The position numbers and the translations under genes were made by a program. A stretch of 56,624 bases of DNA from Methanosarcina sp. UBA5 (GTDB lineage Archaea > Halobacteriota > Methanosarcinia > Methanosarcinales > Methanosarcinaceae). This document shows, piece after piece, positions 17,283 through 25,324 of the stretch; the stretch's first letter is position 1, and the number at the start of each line of letters is the position of its first letter. A model generated the notes under the pieces. The model did not search any database, was not told where the DNA came from, and worked only from the letters and a program-made list of their open reading frames with translations. The DNA lies in assembly GCF_002505485.1 (NCBI RefSeq), contig NZ_DAVG01000137.1, positions 1 through 56,624 of the forward strand, written 5' to 3'.

Positions 17283-17867
17283 TTAAAGTGGGATTACAGT
17301 TTTTCCGTGGATTTCATTCATTACCATGCCCAGAGCTGTATAAAGAGCTCCAAGACCCATAATAAGTCCTACATAGCCAGCCACTACAAGCAACCCTGTA
17401 CTTCCGGTTGCGTTTACAACAGCCAGCAATATAAATAATAAAAATAACGTAAAAAATACAAACTGAAGGGCATGGACTCCGATTTTCATAGTAGCGATCA
17501 GCATCACAAAGGTATAGACACCCCAGATTAAGAGATACGCGGCCATAGCAGTTCCGGAAGAAGCCTCAGCCCAGCCGATTGCAGGCATAACAAGCAATCC
17601 GGCCAGCGAGAACCAGAAAAGGCCAAAAGCTGAGAATGCAGTCCCTGCAAAAATATCTCCTTTTTTCCAGGACATAATTCCTGCAAATACCTGGGCGAAC
17701 CCACCTAGAAATATTGCCATGGAGACAATCATTGATTCTACGGGATATATCCCTATGTAGCTCAGACTTAACAGGACTGCCGCAAGGCCAAGGCCAGTAA
17801 AGCCAAGGGGGGCAGCATTCGCAGTCTTGTCAACTATTATGGTAGGATTTCCCACGTTTTCGCTCAT
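17283..17867 (-). CDS. GPR1/FUN34/YaaH-family transporter
   Basis: This is a six-helix membrane protein of the acetate/succinate uptake family (YaaH/SatP, AceP in Methanosarcina), 194 aa. The family motif near the N-terminus is recognisable as 'NAAPLGFTGLGLAAVLLSLSYIG' (NPAPLGLxGF in the consensus), and there is an internal helix pattern with 'GAMAQ/GGFAQVFAGIMSW'-type wording at about residues 52-68. It starts 53 nt after the mtaB stop, on the same strand, with AGGTG before the ATG, so it may be the third gene of the mtaCB unit. Acetate is the family's usual substrate, but the context suggests a link to methanol growth. Confidence 0.85.
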   Translation of the reverse strand: MSENVGNPTIIVDKTANAAPLGFTGLGLAAVLLSLSYIGIYPVESMIVSMAIFLGGFAQVFAGIMSWKKGDIFAGTAFSAFGLFWFSLAGLLVMPAIGWAEASSGTAMAAYLLIWGVYTFVMLIATMKIGVHALQFVFFTLFLLFILLAVVNATGSTGLLVVAGYVGLIMGLGALYTALGMVMNEIHGKTVIPL

Positions 17868-17920
17868 GGTTTCACCTAAAGCCAGTTTTATATAAAAATT
17901 AAAAAAAAGAAGTTTAGGGC

Positions 17921-19306
17921 TTAGAGCCCGTAGTTTTCTGGTTTGAAAACTGCAACTTCCTGTTTGAACTTGGTCAGGTTGTCGCTCACGAACTTGTCAG
18001 CATCGTCGGTGAGGGCTTCGAGGTCGGCCTTAACCTTTGCAAGAGCATTGGTTTCGAATCTTGTAAGTCTGAGCTTACCAGATTTGGCGCCTTCTTCGAC
18101 AATGTTGCAACATTCGATTGCAGCGTTCTTTGCACGGAGATAGTTGTTCTCTCCGTCCTTGACAATTGCCTGTCCTACCTTGTAGGCATTGTCGTAAGCA
18201 AGCACATAGCCCTGTGGGTCTCTGAATTTATCAGAAAGCACGAGAATGTCCCTGAGATCCTTTGCTTTTCCAGTCTTAAGTGCAACGTTCATCATCGAAC
18301 AGTCATATGCAAGTGTCTCTGACCAGCACTGGACAGTTGTACCACCGAATTCACCGTGGTATTCAACTGATTCGTTGGACCAGAGGTCACAGCATTCCAT
18401 GATCAGGTTACCCATCAGGTCAGAGTGGGCGCAGGTAGAGGTCTTACCTTCTGTGGTCATCGGCATACCTGTGATGCCTTTGATAATAACGTTCTCATAT
18501 CCACAGTCCTTTCCAGGGCCTACTGCACCAGCTTCGTATGCACAGAGAGATCTTGCTGCAGAGATTGCCCTTGCAACGATTGCAGTTGTGTGGGCAAGGT
18601 TCTTGTCGAGTAAACCGCCTGCAATGAACATTGCAGTGTTTGCCTGGGCGCAGTCTGTGTCACCTGCGGCAACAGTTCCAGTCTTCTTTGCGATGTCTGC
18701 AATGTCGGACCAGATCATTTCCATGTCCATGCTACCGAGAACACCGATACCGAAGAGCATACCTGCAGTGTCATTTCTCAGAATGGAGTAGTCGAAGACT
18801 TCCTTACCACCCATGCTCTCTACGGAAAGCAGGTCTGCACCATTATTGGCAACTTCTTCAAAGGCTTCAATGAAGGTGTTATACTTATCTCCTCTAAGCT
18901 GGAGGAAGTTGCGGTCTTCACGGATATCACCAATAGTGTGGCGGAGTGCACACTTTATGCCATATTCGTCATGGTACTCTTCCATGATGGTCTTCTGAGC
19001 ATGTGCAACAGCACCTCCCCAGTCGGGGTTGTTGGACATCTGCTGGACGTGTTCGGTTTCAAGCACAACAGAGGGAGCTCCAATTTGGACCATCCTTGCC
19101 ATAATATCGGTGGTGATCCTTTCATACTCTTTTATGAGCTTTTCTTTGGATGCACCGGCTCCAGGTCTTGGGGCATAGTTAACTTCGGGGGATGTGTAAC
19201 CTCCACCTATTTCGAGGCCAAGGCCTGCCTTTACTGGGAATTTTGCTTGCCCAAAAATTAGTTCATCTGCGCTAGCATAAGCCATTGAAGTGTATTTTTT
19301 TACCAT
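17921..19306 (-). CDS. mtaB: Methanol:corrinoid methyltransferase MtaB
   Basis: This zinc enzyme moves the methyl group of methanol to Co(I) of MtaC, the first step of methanol-dependent methanogenesis. It is 461 aa, the normal MtaB length. The zinc ligands known from M. barkeri (Glu164, Cys220, Cys269) correspond here to Glu163 in SVESMGG, Cys219 in GDTDCAQ and Cys268 in GPGKDCGYE, a shift of one. It sits 13 nt after mtaC with GGAGGGAG upstream of its ATG. Regulation is expected through the Msr proteins, two of which are encoded about 6.5-8.5 kb downstream. Identification is firm; which mtaCB copy this is cannot be settled from sequence alone. Confidence 0.97.
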   Translation of the reverse strand: MVKKYTSMAYASADELIFGQAKFPVKAGLGLEIGGGYTSPEVNYAPRPGAGASKEKLIKEYERITTDIMARMVQIGAPSVVLETEHVQQMSNNPDWGGAVAHAQKTIMEEYHDEYGIKCALRHTIGDIREDRNFLQLRGDKYNTFIEAFEEVANNGADLLSVESMGGKEVFDYSILRNDTAGMLFGIGVLGSMDMEMIWSDIADIAKKTGTVAAGDTDCAQANTAMFIAGGLLDKNLAHTTAIVARAISAARSLCAYEAGAVGPGKDCGYENVIIKGITGMPMTTEGKTSTCAHSDLMGNLIMECCDLWSNESVEYHGEFGGTTVQCWSETLAYDCSMMNVALKTGKAKDLRDILVLSDKFRDPQGYVLAYDNAYKVGQAIVKDGENNYLRAKNAAIECCNIVEEGAKSGKLRLTRFETNALAKVKADLEALTDDADKFVSDNLTKFKQEVAVFKPENYGL

Positions 19307-19319
19307 TTTTGCTCCCTCC

Positions 19320-20096
19320 TCAGTGTTTGTGGAACTTCTCCCTTAATGCTGTGATATCTGTAGTACCTGCAACGATTGCGTCAGCAATCTTAGAGGCATC
19401 TGCAGCTTCTTCACCATAGACTCCAAGTTCATACTGGGACACGAAGTCCTGGTTGACAGCACCGCCACCACATGCGAACGGGATCTTTATGCCCTTTTCA
19501 AGGAGCTTGTCATTAACTTCCTTGAATGCATACATGGTGGTTGTCATGAGAGCAGTACCTGTGAGCAACATCGGCTTCTCTTTTTCAACTGCAGTGATTA
19601 CTTCATTTACAGGGACATCTCTTCCAAGATCAATCACTTCATAGCCGTTTGCTCTGAGAAGAGCGGTAACAATGTTCTTTCCAATGTCGTGAACGTCACC
19701 TTCTGCAACATGGCAGACGACCTTACCCTTTTGCACGGGAATTTCGGTAGTCTGGGTCTTGCAGAATTCGATGCCTGCTAGCATTGCATCAGCGGACATC
19801 ATAACATTCGGGAGGAAAATGATACCATCATCGTAGAGCTGGGTTACAACTCCCATTCCTACCATCAGGGCATCATCGATAAGGGCGATTGGCTTCTTGC
19901 CTGCATCGATTGCAGCCTGAAGTGCGTCAACTACGTCATCCTCTTCTCCCTCATAGATTGCTTTTGCAACCGGGTAGATGAGGTCGTCTTTGGGATAAAG
20001 CTCTTCTGCGGCTTCATCGGGGGTCATTTCCTTTTCGAGGGCGACGTTGTAGCGTACTAATATGCCGTCGATGTCTTCCAGTTTCAAATCCAACAT
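19320..20096 (-). CDS. mtaC: Methanol corrinoid protein MtaC
   Basis: This is the cobalamin-binding partner of MtaB and the methyl donor for MtaA, 258 aa. A helical cap domain (residues about 1-120) is followed by a Rossmann-like corrinoid domain. The lower axial cobalt ligand is His136 in GDVHDIGKN (DxHxxG motif), the same number as in M. barkeri MtaC. The cobalamin tail pocket is marked by TGTALMTTT (about 180) and CGGGAVNQ (about 209). A strong site, GGAGG, lies 7 nt before the ATG. The 1.25-kb upstream region without a gene suggests a long leader, as reported for mta operons. Confidence 0.97.
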   Translation of the reverse strand: MLDLKLEDIDGILVRYNVALEKEMTPDEAAEELYPKDDLIYPVAKAIYEGEEDDVVDALQAAIDAGKKPIALIDDALMVGMGVVTQLYDDGIIFLPNVMMSADAMLAGIEFCKTQTTEIPVQKGKVVCHVAEGDVHDIGKNIVTALLRANGYEVIDLGRDVPVNEVITAVEKEKPMLLTGTALMTTTMYAFKEVNDKLLEKGIKIPFACGGGAVNQDFVSQYELGVYGEEAADASKIADAIVAGTTDITALREKFHKH

Positions 20097-21348
20097 ATTT
20101 TAACCTCCATTTAGTAAAAGAGTCTCGGATTGCTCAGATCGTTGACCCTGCAAGTTACATCTCCCTGAAGATTCTAAGCGTTTTTTACCGAACGCTTCTT
20201 GAATATAATGTGGAATTCGAAAACCTCCAGATCGAATTCCTTCCATTGGGGGATTTGGATAACTTTGAGTGGTGTACTGATCATTCAAAAGCTGGATTTC
20301 AGCCCTTTCTCTCGTTTTTCAAGCTTTCTGAAAAGAGCTTTTGAGTTACTTCCCGTTTTTATCCCGTTTTTTAAGCATTTTTCAGAAAGCTTTCTAGTCG
20401 CCAGGTTCAGATATCTTCTATTTTCTGGCTCTAAAGGATCTTCTTTCCAGTTAATTCTGATAAGTGTACTCCCTTTAGTATTCCGGGATGCACTTGCAGA
20501 TCACAGTTATATTTTATTGCATATACCTTCACCGATGCTAATTTTTGAATTGCTATAATTTTATAATTCTCTTCTCAATTTTCTCTGCAAATGATTTTAT
20601 AAAAAAGAAATCTTTTTTTGCCCATATTGATCTAATCAATGAGATCAAAATTTATGGGTTGATTATTCTCATTTTCGGGAAGTTTTAAATTGCAGAGGGT
20701 GAAGATATGGAGGTTTTTATTTTGAGCGCGGAGGTTATCAAGTAAATTTGTTTTTTACTGGAGGTTTGAAACAGGCAAAATGAGATAATCAAAGTATATT
20801 TTTGAAAGCACACAAGTGAAATGAATCTCCTGTTCAGTTCTCCTCAGAAATTCCCTAATCTCTTGCTTTCGGTGGGAACTGTGTGAGAGCTTCCATAGCT
20901 CCGATCTTTTAATTCTCTGGAATTTATTCAGATTCGTTTTTTTGCCGTTTTTTAACTCTTTTTTAAACAGAGGCGAACTATTTTCCTAGCAGGTTATTCG
21001 GTCTCTGTCTTTAATTTCTTATTAAGCAGGCTTCTTTATAACTGTTTGAAATTCTGCTGTTTATCCAGAGCCAGTTTTCTCCAGATGGCTGAAAGAGTAC
21101 CTTACCTCTCTATCTAAGGGGTCATCTTCCGGACAGGGGCCGATGACCCTTTTATAATATATAAAGTTTTTGTGTGTCAAATCACAGTTGTCCTTTACCG
21201 GAAAATTTATTCCTCTATCATTTCCTTATCCATGCCCAACTGTCCTTACTCGGAAATTTTCTAACCGGAAACTTTCTTCCTCCTAGAGTTTTCTTCTCCC
21301 TGCCGGGCTGATAAATGAATCATTCTTGTCCCCTGGTTCACCGAAGGT
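20097..21348. other. mtaC upstream region / probable long 5' leader, 1252 bp
   Basis: There is no convincing gene between mtaC and tbp. The mtaC-proximal part holds a 14-bp perfect stem-loop (20321-20392) and an AT-rich stretch with TATA-like sequences (about 20560-20610). ATTGATC-TAATCAAT at 20626-20640 is a near-perfect palindrome. Near tbp, a hairpin GGGTCATC/GATGACCC lies at about 21119-21149, followed on the plus strand by TTTTATAATATATAAAG. That AT-run read on the minus strand gives TTTATATA, a good archaeal TATA box. Where the mtaC transcript starts cannot be decided by eye. Confidence 0.55.
20321..20392 (-). promoter_or_regulatory. Perfect 14-bp stem-loop in the mtaC leader
   Basis: AAGCTTTCTGAAAA (20321-20334) and TTTTCAGAAAGCTT (20379-20392) are exact reverse complements, 44 nt apart. 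On the mtaC transcript the structure would lie about 225-295 nt before the start codon. It may influence stability or processing of a long leader. Confidence 0.5.
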
Positions 21349-21903
21349 TCAATAAAGAAGTCCTAAGTTGTCAAACTCTTCCTTTATAACCTGCAGGCCC
21401 TCTTCGCAATCCTCAGGAGATTTTCCACCTGTGATCACCAGTTTCCCAGAGCTGAATATGAGAACTACTACCTTGGGAGCCTCGAGCCTGTAAACAAGCC
21501 CAGGAAATACCTCTGGCTCGTACTCGACATTCTCCATCCCAAAGGCTATAACAATGGTATTCAGGTTCAAGTTCGTTTTCAAATCAGCGGTGGCTACAAT
21601 GTTCTGAATATGAATCTCAGGTTCTGGATTTATTTTCTCGCAGCCAATGGACTTGAGTGTGTTAGCCAGATTGATTATGGCTATATTAGCGTTCTCGACG
21701 TTCTTGGCTCCGGTACATACTACTTTTCCGGAGGTGAAAATAAGAAAAGCAGCCTTTGGATTAGCAATTCTGTAGACCAGTCCGGGGAACTTCGCTTTGT
21801 TATATTCTGCGCCTTCCAGCCCGGCCTCTATTTTTTGCAGGTCGAAATCTTCCGCCAGGGTGGTGGATGCCACTACATTCTCTATGGTTATTGTATATTC
21901 CAT
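21349..21903 (-). CDS. tbp: TATA-box-binding protein (TBP)
   Basis: This is an archaeal general transcription factor that binds the TATA box and recruits TFB and RNA polymerase. It is 184 aa, the usual archaeal length, with the two-fold saddle repeat easy to see: 'ENVVASTTLAEDFDLQKIE...FPGLVYRIANPKAAFLIFTSGKVVCTGAK' and 'QNIVATADLKTNLNLNTIV...FPGLVYRLEAPKVVVLIFSSGKLVITGGK'. Methanosarcina species carry more than one TBP, and this one is in the same orientation directly upstream of mtaC. An acidic tail is lacking. Family assignment is certain; a special role in mta expression is speculation from position. Confidence 0.95.
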   Translation of the reverse strand: MEYTITIENVVASTTLAEDFDLQKIEAGLEGAEYNKAKFPGLVYRIANPKAAFLIFTSGKVVCTGAKNVENANIAIINLANTLKSIGCEKINPEPEIHIQNIVATADLKTNLNLNTIVIAFGMENVEYEPEVFPGLVYRLEAPKVVVLIFSSGKLVITGGKSPEDCEEGLQVIKEEFDNLGLLY

Positions 21904-22241
21904 ACAACATATATCTTAAATGTTTTATAGAAGCTATTGTCGGTCTAATTTCTACAAAATGGTAAAAATTAGTGGTTTGTATAGGACAAACAGTCTAACG
22001 CAAATATTATCAAAATAGCAAAATTGGTCGTCTACCAGTACACTCTTGATGTTTTCATGATCAAGTTTCCAGTGTAAGAATTATTTCATTTTCGTGTGTT
22101 AAAATAGGTCTGCTGTAACAACCGAATTGGAGCGCTAAAAGCTTAGAAACATCATAAAGAGTATTCCCAAAAAAGAACACCAACCAAATAATAAAGAAAA
22201 GCCAAAGTTTTCCAGCTTAAGAAATGGTCGTTGCCTGGCTA
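21904..22241. other. Intergenic region, 338 bp
   Basis: AT-rich tbp promoter region on the minus strand (TATATGTTGT close to the start; further AT-rich blocks to 22010). Nothing else is recognised. Confidence 0.4.
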
Positions 22242-23583
22242 TTATAGCCTGGTCTTTTTCTTTCCACTTTTTTGAAGGAAAGCTGCCTTTCTTTCAGACA
22301 TCTGCTTATTGCCATCCACAGCTTTAATAAGTTCATCTCTGGGCACGGACGTTAACGCAGAAAGTATCTTTACTCTTGATTGAGATTTTCCTTCTTTTTT
22401 AAAGACTTCAATTTTAGGAGAGCGAAGCAGAATCCCCATCACTTCAGTGATGGGATGAATGCGTTATCTCTCTCATAATGTGTTTACTGATAATGTTTTT
22501 TTACTTTCGAGGCTATTACTATATTGTCGAACTCTGCTTTGGAGGCTGGAAGTGCCACAAAGGTCATTCGACTTTGCTTCGGAACTTAAACTATAAGGTT
22601 CTACAGAGAAGTTCTGTAGGTAAAAGTTTGAACGTTGACAGCGAGAACCAATTAAATAGTGGCTCTTGGGCAGAATAGCCTCGGTTGAAATACCGTAGAT
22701 GCCTGCCGTTTCAACGGCGGGAGCTGTCACGGATTTTATGCGCAGAAGTTACAATTTCCTTTACAAAATTTTCCTGACGCCTGAAAGAAAGCTTAATGTG
22801 ACTTATGAATTCGGAGTTCAGCTCTTCTGCCTTATTTCTTATGCTTTCCATAATCTACTCGGAAACAGAAATCGCTGTTTCGATGGAAATCTTCTGTGAA
22901 GCGATTTCAAATTAGGATGAATAAGCCGTAACTCCAGACACTTGAATTGAGTTTTCCCTGCCCATAGTCATTTTTCTCCTGCTGGTTTCTTCCAGTAGTC
23001 CGAGTAATTTGTCTAAACTTTCTCCTCCCTGCCGGGCCGAAAAATGGATCATTCTTGCTCTAGGGTTTAGTTTGCGCAGGAACAGGCAGATTTCTAGGAG
23101 CTCTTCACAATTATTTATAAGTTCAACTTTATTAATGCCCAGGATCTCAGCCTCACCTATCTGTTTTTTCATGAAAGTCTGCAGCTCGCCTGTCTCCTTA
23201 CTCAGGCGGCCAGCGTCCACAAGATTCACTATCGGGGCAAAAGTTATTCCCGAAATTCCTATATTCTCAATATTTCTTTTTATTTGTCCAGGAAAAGCTA
23301 TTCCTGTGGGCTCTATTATAATAGTGTCTGGATTGTAAGATGCGATGAGAGTTCGCAGGGTGTATTCCATGTTGATTTTCAGGGTACAATAGACACAGCC
23401 ACTTGTAATTTCCCTGGTTTCAACCTCACCTTTCGAGATTGTATCTCCATCGATCCCTATTTCTCCTATCTTGTTAACGATAACTGCCACTTTGTGCCCC
23501 TGTTTTTCCAGGTGTTCAACAAGTTTTCTTATCAGTGTGGTTTTCCCGCTTCCCGGGAATCCTCCTATTAATATACATTTCAT
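22242..23583 (-). pseudogene. Decayed G3E (CobW/HypB-like) GTPase, interrupted
   Basis: A second copy of the neighbouring G3E GTPase is broken in three ways. The N-terminal part (22912-23583, about 223 aa from MKCILIGG) has Walker A GGFPGSGKTT and EPTGIAFP, but the metal motif is CVYC instead of CICC and G4 reads NKVE. The frame then hits TAA and later TAG where the intact paralogue has glutamate codons, and homology continues across both stops ('YSS-stop-FEIASQ', 'FISHIKLSF'). About 290 bp of foreign sequence (22435 to about 22727) follows, and the last piece at 22242-22442 reads 'VKILSALTSVPRDELIKAV', matching 'LKILSAVSNVDKEAVKAAV' of the intact gene. The GTPase domain alone might still be made. 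Confidence 0.8.
22435..22727 (-). mobile_element. Insertion remnant in G3E pseudogene, IS200/IS605-like end
   Basis: This stretch is absent from the intact G3E paralogue and splits its C-terminal homology. One end is the perfect hairpin CCCATCACT-TC-AGTGATGGG (22435-22454), preceded on the minus strand by CGCATTCAT. I recall this wording from the right ends of Methanosarcina tnpB-type (IS200/IS605) elements. The other end carries GCCGTT-TC-AACGGC (22705-22718). The minus frame in between (22473-22730) could be a tnpB tail but has no recognisable motif. The left boundary is approximate. Confidence 0.45.
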
Positions 23584-24455
23584 ACTATTACACCTTCCAT
23601 AGGTTAAGCAAGAGTCCAAATTACTCTCTGGGTAATGACAATGTCTCTAGAGGGTGTCGAAAATGGAGAGATACTGCCACCAGCGTTTAAGTAATTTCCT
23701 CCGGATTTATCTCCAGAGATCGTTACTCCTTTTGACTCTATGATTATCAATTAGAAATTGTCTCAATTGTATATAGCTTAACCGACGCTGTTTTTTATTG
23801 AGGTGCAATATTTTCCCCTTTTAAAAATAATCTTTTCCTGATATTTCATAGTTGCCTGAATTTTTCAACATATTACATTTTCAACATTACAGGAGGGATA
23901 ACAAAATTACGCAGGATAGAAAAAAAGAGGTCATTAAATATTGAAGGGTATTGAAAATTTGAAGGCTTGAATTTCATATTTAATATATAGGAATCCAGAG
24001 TCCTGAGTATCCAGAGTTTTAAAGAGCTTAGTCCTGCTTACAGGTCAGTAGTTTATAATATTCGGTGCAAATCAATAAAAGAGCTTTATTTCAATATACT
24101 TTAAATATCATCTCCGCAATATCTGTTATGTATTATCCTAAATTAAATATAATCTTCACAATGTTAATTTAGTTCTGGTTGAAAATTATTTCCCGTTTTT
24201 AAGACGAGAGCGTTTTATCAATTGATACAAGGATATATGTTTCTAGCAGGATCCGAATAAGCAATAATAAAATCTTAATTGCTTTTAATATTGATTAACG
24301 TGATATGTATCGATTGATATGAAACGCTTTTTATTTCATCATCTCTTGATTAAAGGCTGAAACTATGCTGCTCCATGATCGCTGTAGGTTTTAGGCAAAT
24401 TCTGGCGAATTTATTCTGGTTTAGGCAATATGTGAGTAATTGGAAGCTGATAAAC
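23584..24455. other. Divergent intergenic region, 872 bp
   Basis: This lies between the G3E pseudogene (minus) and an msr gene (plus). It is AT-rich with no gene. The msr-proximal end carries an extended inverted repeat at 24209-24328 that may be an operator. Confidence 0.5.
24209..24328 (+). promoter_or_regulatory. Inverted repeat with TATCRATTGATA cores upstream of msr
   Basis: AGCGTTTTATCAATTGATACA (24209-24229) is mirrored by the reverse complement of 24306-24328, with a 2-nt indel and few changes. Each arm holds the near-palindromic core TATCAATTGATA or TATCGATTGATA. Spaced arms about 130 nt before the msr start suggest paired regulator sites. Confidence 0.45.
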
Positions 24456-25229
24456 ATGAGTTCCCTTGTAGACCTTATTTTTTTCTCTGAAAAAAGAAAA
24501 AATCTTCTTGTTCAGTTAGCTAACGGGCCGATGGATATTAACGAGATAAAAGAAGTTCTTAACGTAAAATCCTGTGCTCTAATGCCTCAGATTAAAAAAC
24601 TGAAAGATATGGATATGATAGTGCAGAAGGGAGATATCTACCAACTTTCGGATATAGGAGAAGTAATCGTTGAGAAAATGCTCCCTCTTAAATCCCTTCT
24701 TGACGTTTTTGATGGAAACAAGGACTACTGGTCAAAGCATGACAGGTCTCCTATTCCCAAACACTTAATTAAGAAAATTGATATGCTGGAAAAATGTAGC
24801 TTGGACGAACCTGATCTTGACCACATTTTCGAGTTTCCAGGGTATTTGCGTGACAGGCTAAACGGTTCAAAAACTGTAAAATCCTTTTACTCCTATTTCT
24901 GTCCTGAGTGCCCGTCGATCCATGCTGCCTGTGCGGAAAATGGGGCCGAAGTACACCTTATGCTCGATGAAAAAGTACTTAATAGATTTAAAAACGATTT
25001 TGTAGAAGAATATAACGTGTTGCTTGAAAATAATGTATCGCTTTATATATACTCCGGCAAAATAAGGCCCTCTTCCTTCATGGTTACAGATAATTTCTTG
25101 ATGCTGAAACTATTCGGAAAAGAAGGGGAATTCGATCACAGGAAGATTACGAGTTTTACTCCGAGTGCCCTTGAGTGGGGCAATGAACTGGCTCAGTATT
25201 ATATAGACCGTTCCACGAAGATCAATTAA
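24456..25229 (+). CDS. Msr-family regulator (HTH + FilR1/DUF1724)
   Basis: This is the third Msr-type regulator in the window, about 257 aa, the only one of the four on the plus strand. The winged helix covers residues about 4-70 ('FFSEKRKNLLVQLANGPMDINEIKEVL', 'CALMPQIKKLKDMDMIV'). The C-terminal domain ends 'FTPSALEWGNELAQYYIDRS', the same closing motif as the paralogues. I place the start at 24456 (MSSLVDLIFF) because the paralogues begin there and GGAAG lies upstream; the open frame from 24375 adds 27 unrelated residues. It stands beside the G3E, ramM and mtaA genes, so it may control them, possibly through the inverted repeat upstream. Confidence 0.85.
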   Translation: MSSLVDLIFFSEKRKNLLVQLANGPMDINEIKEVLNVKSCALMPQIKKLKDMDMIVQKGDIYQLSDIGEVIVEKMLPLKSLLDVFDGNKDYWSKHDRSPIPKHLIKKIDMLEKCSLDEPDLDHIFEFPGYLRDRLNGSKTVKSFYSYFCPECPSIHAACAENGAEVHLMLDEKVLNRFKNDFVEEYNVLLENNVSLYIYSGKIRPSSFMVTDNFLMLKLFGKEGEFDHRKITSFTPSALEWGNELAQYYIDRSTKIN

Positions 25230-25324
25230 GGCAATGACGGTTAATTAAAATTATAAAAATCAGTTAAAACCGAAGATCAATTAAAAAGCCGTGAGGAAAA
25301 ATTTATTTCACTAATTTCTTCCTC

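Noticed and set aside
17921..19306. Several long plus-strand frames opposite mtaB (for example 18246-18791)
   Set aside because: They are antisense shadows of a highly expressed, codon-biased gene.
20100..20288. Small frame in the mtaC leader as an upstream peptide
   Set aside because: No ribosome site and no sign of selection could be seen; the stem-loop explains the region better.
22473..22730. Minus-strand 85-codon frame as a gene
   Set aside because: It lies inside the inserted segment and shows no motif; at most it is the tail of a transposon-encoded protein.
22783..23000. TAG in the decayed G3E gene as a pyrrolysine codon
   Set aside because: A TAA stop occurs first in the same frame, and both stops match glutamate positions of the intact paralogue; simple nonsense mutations explain it.
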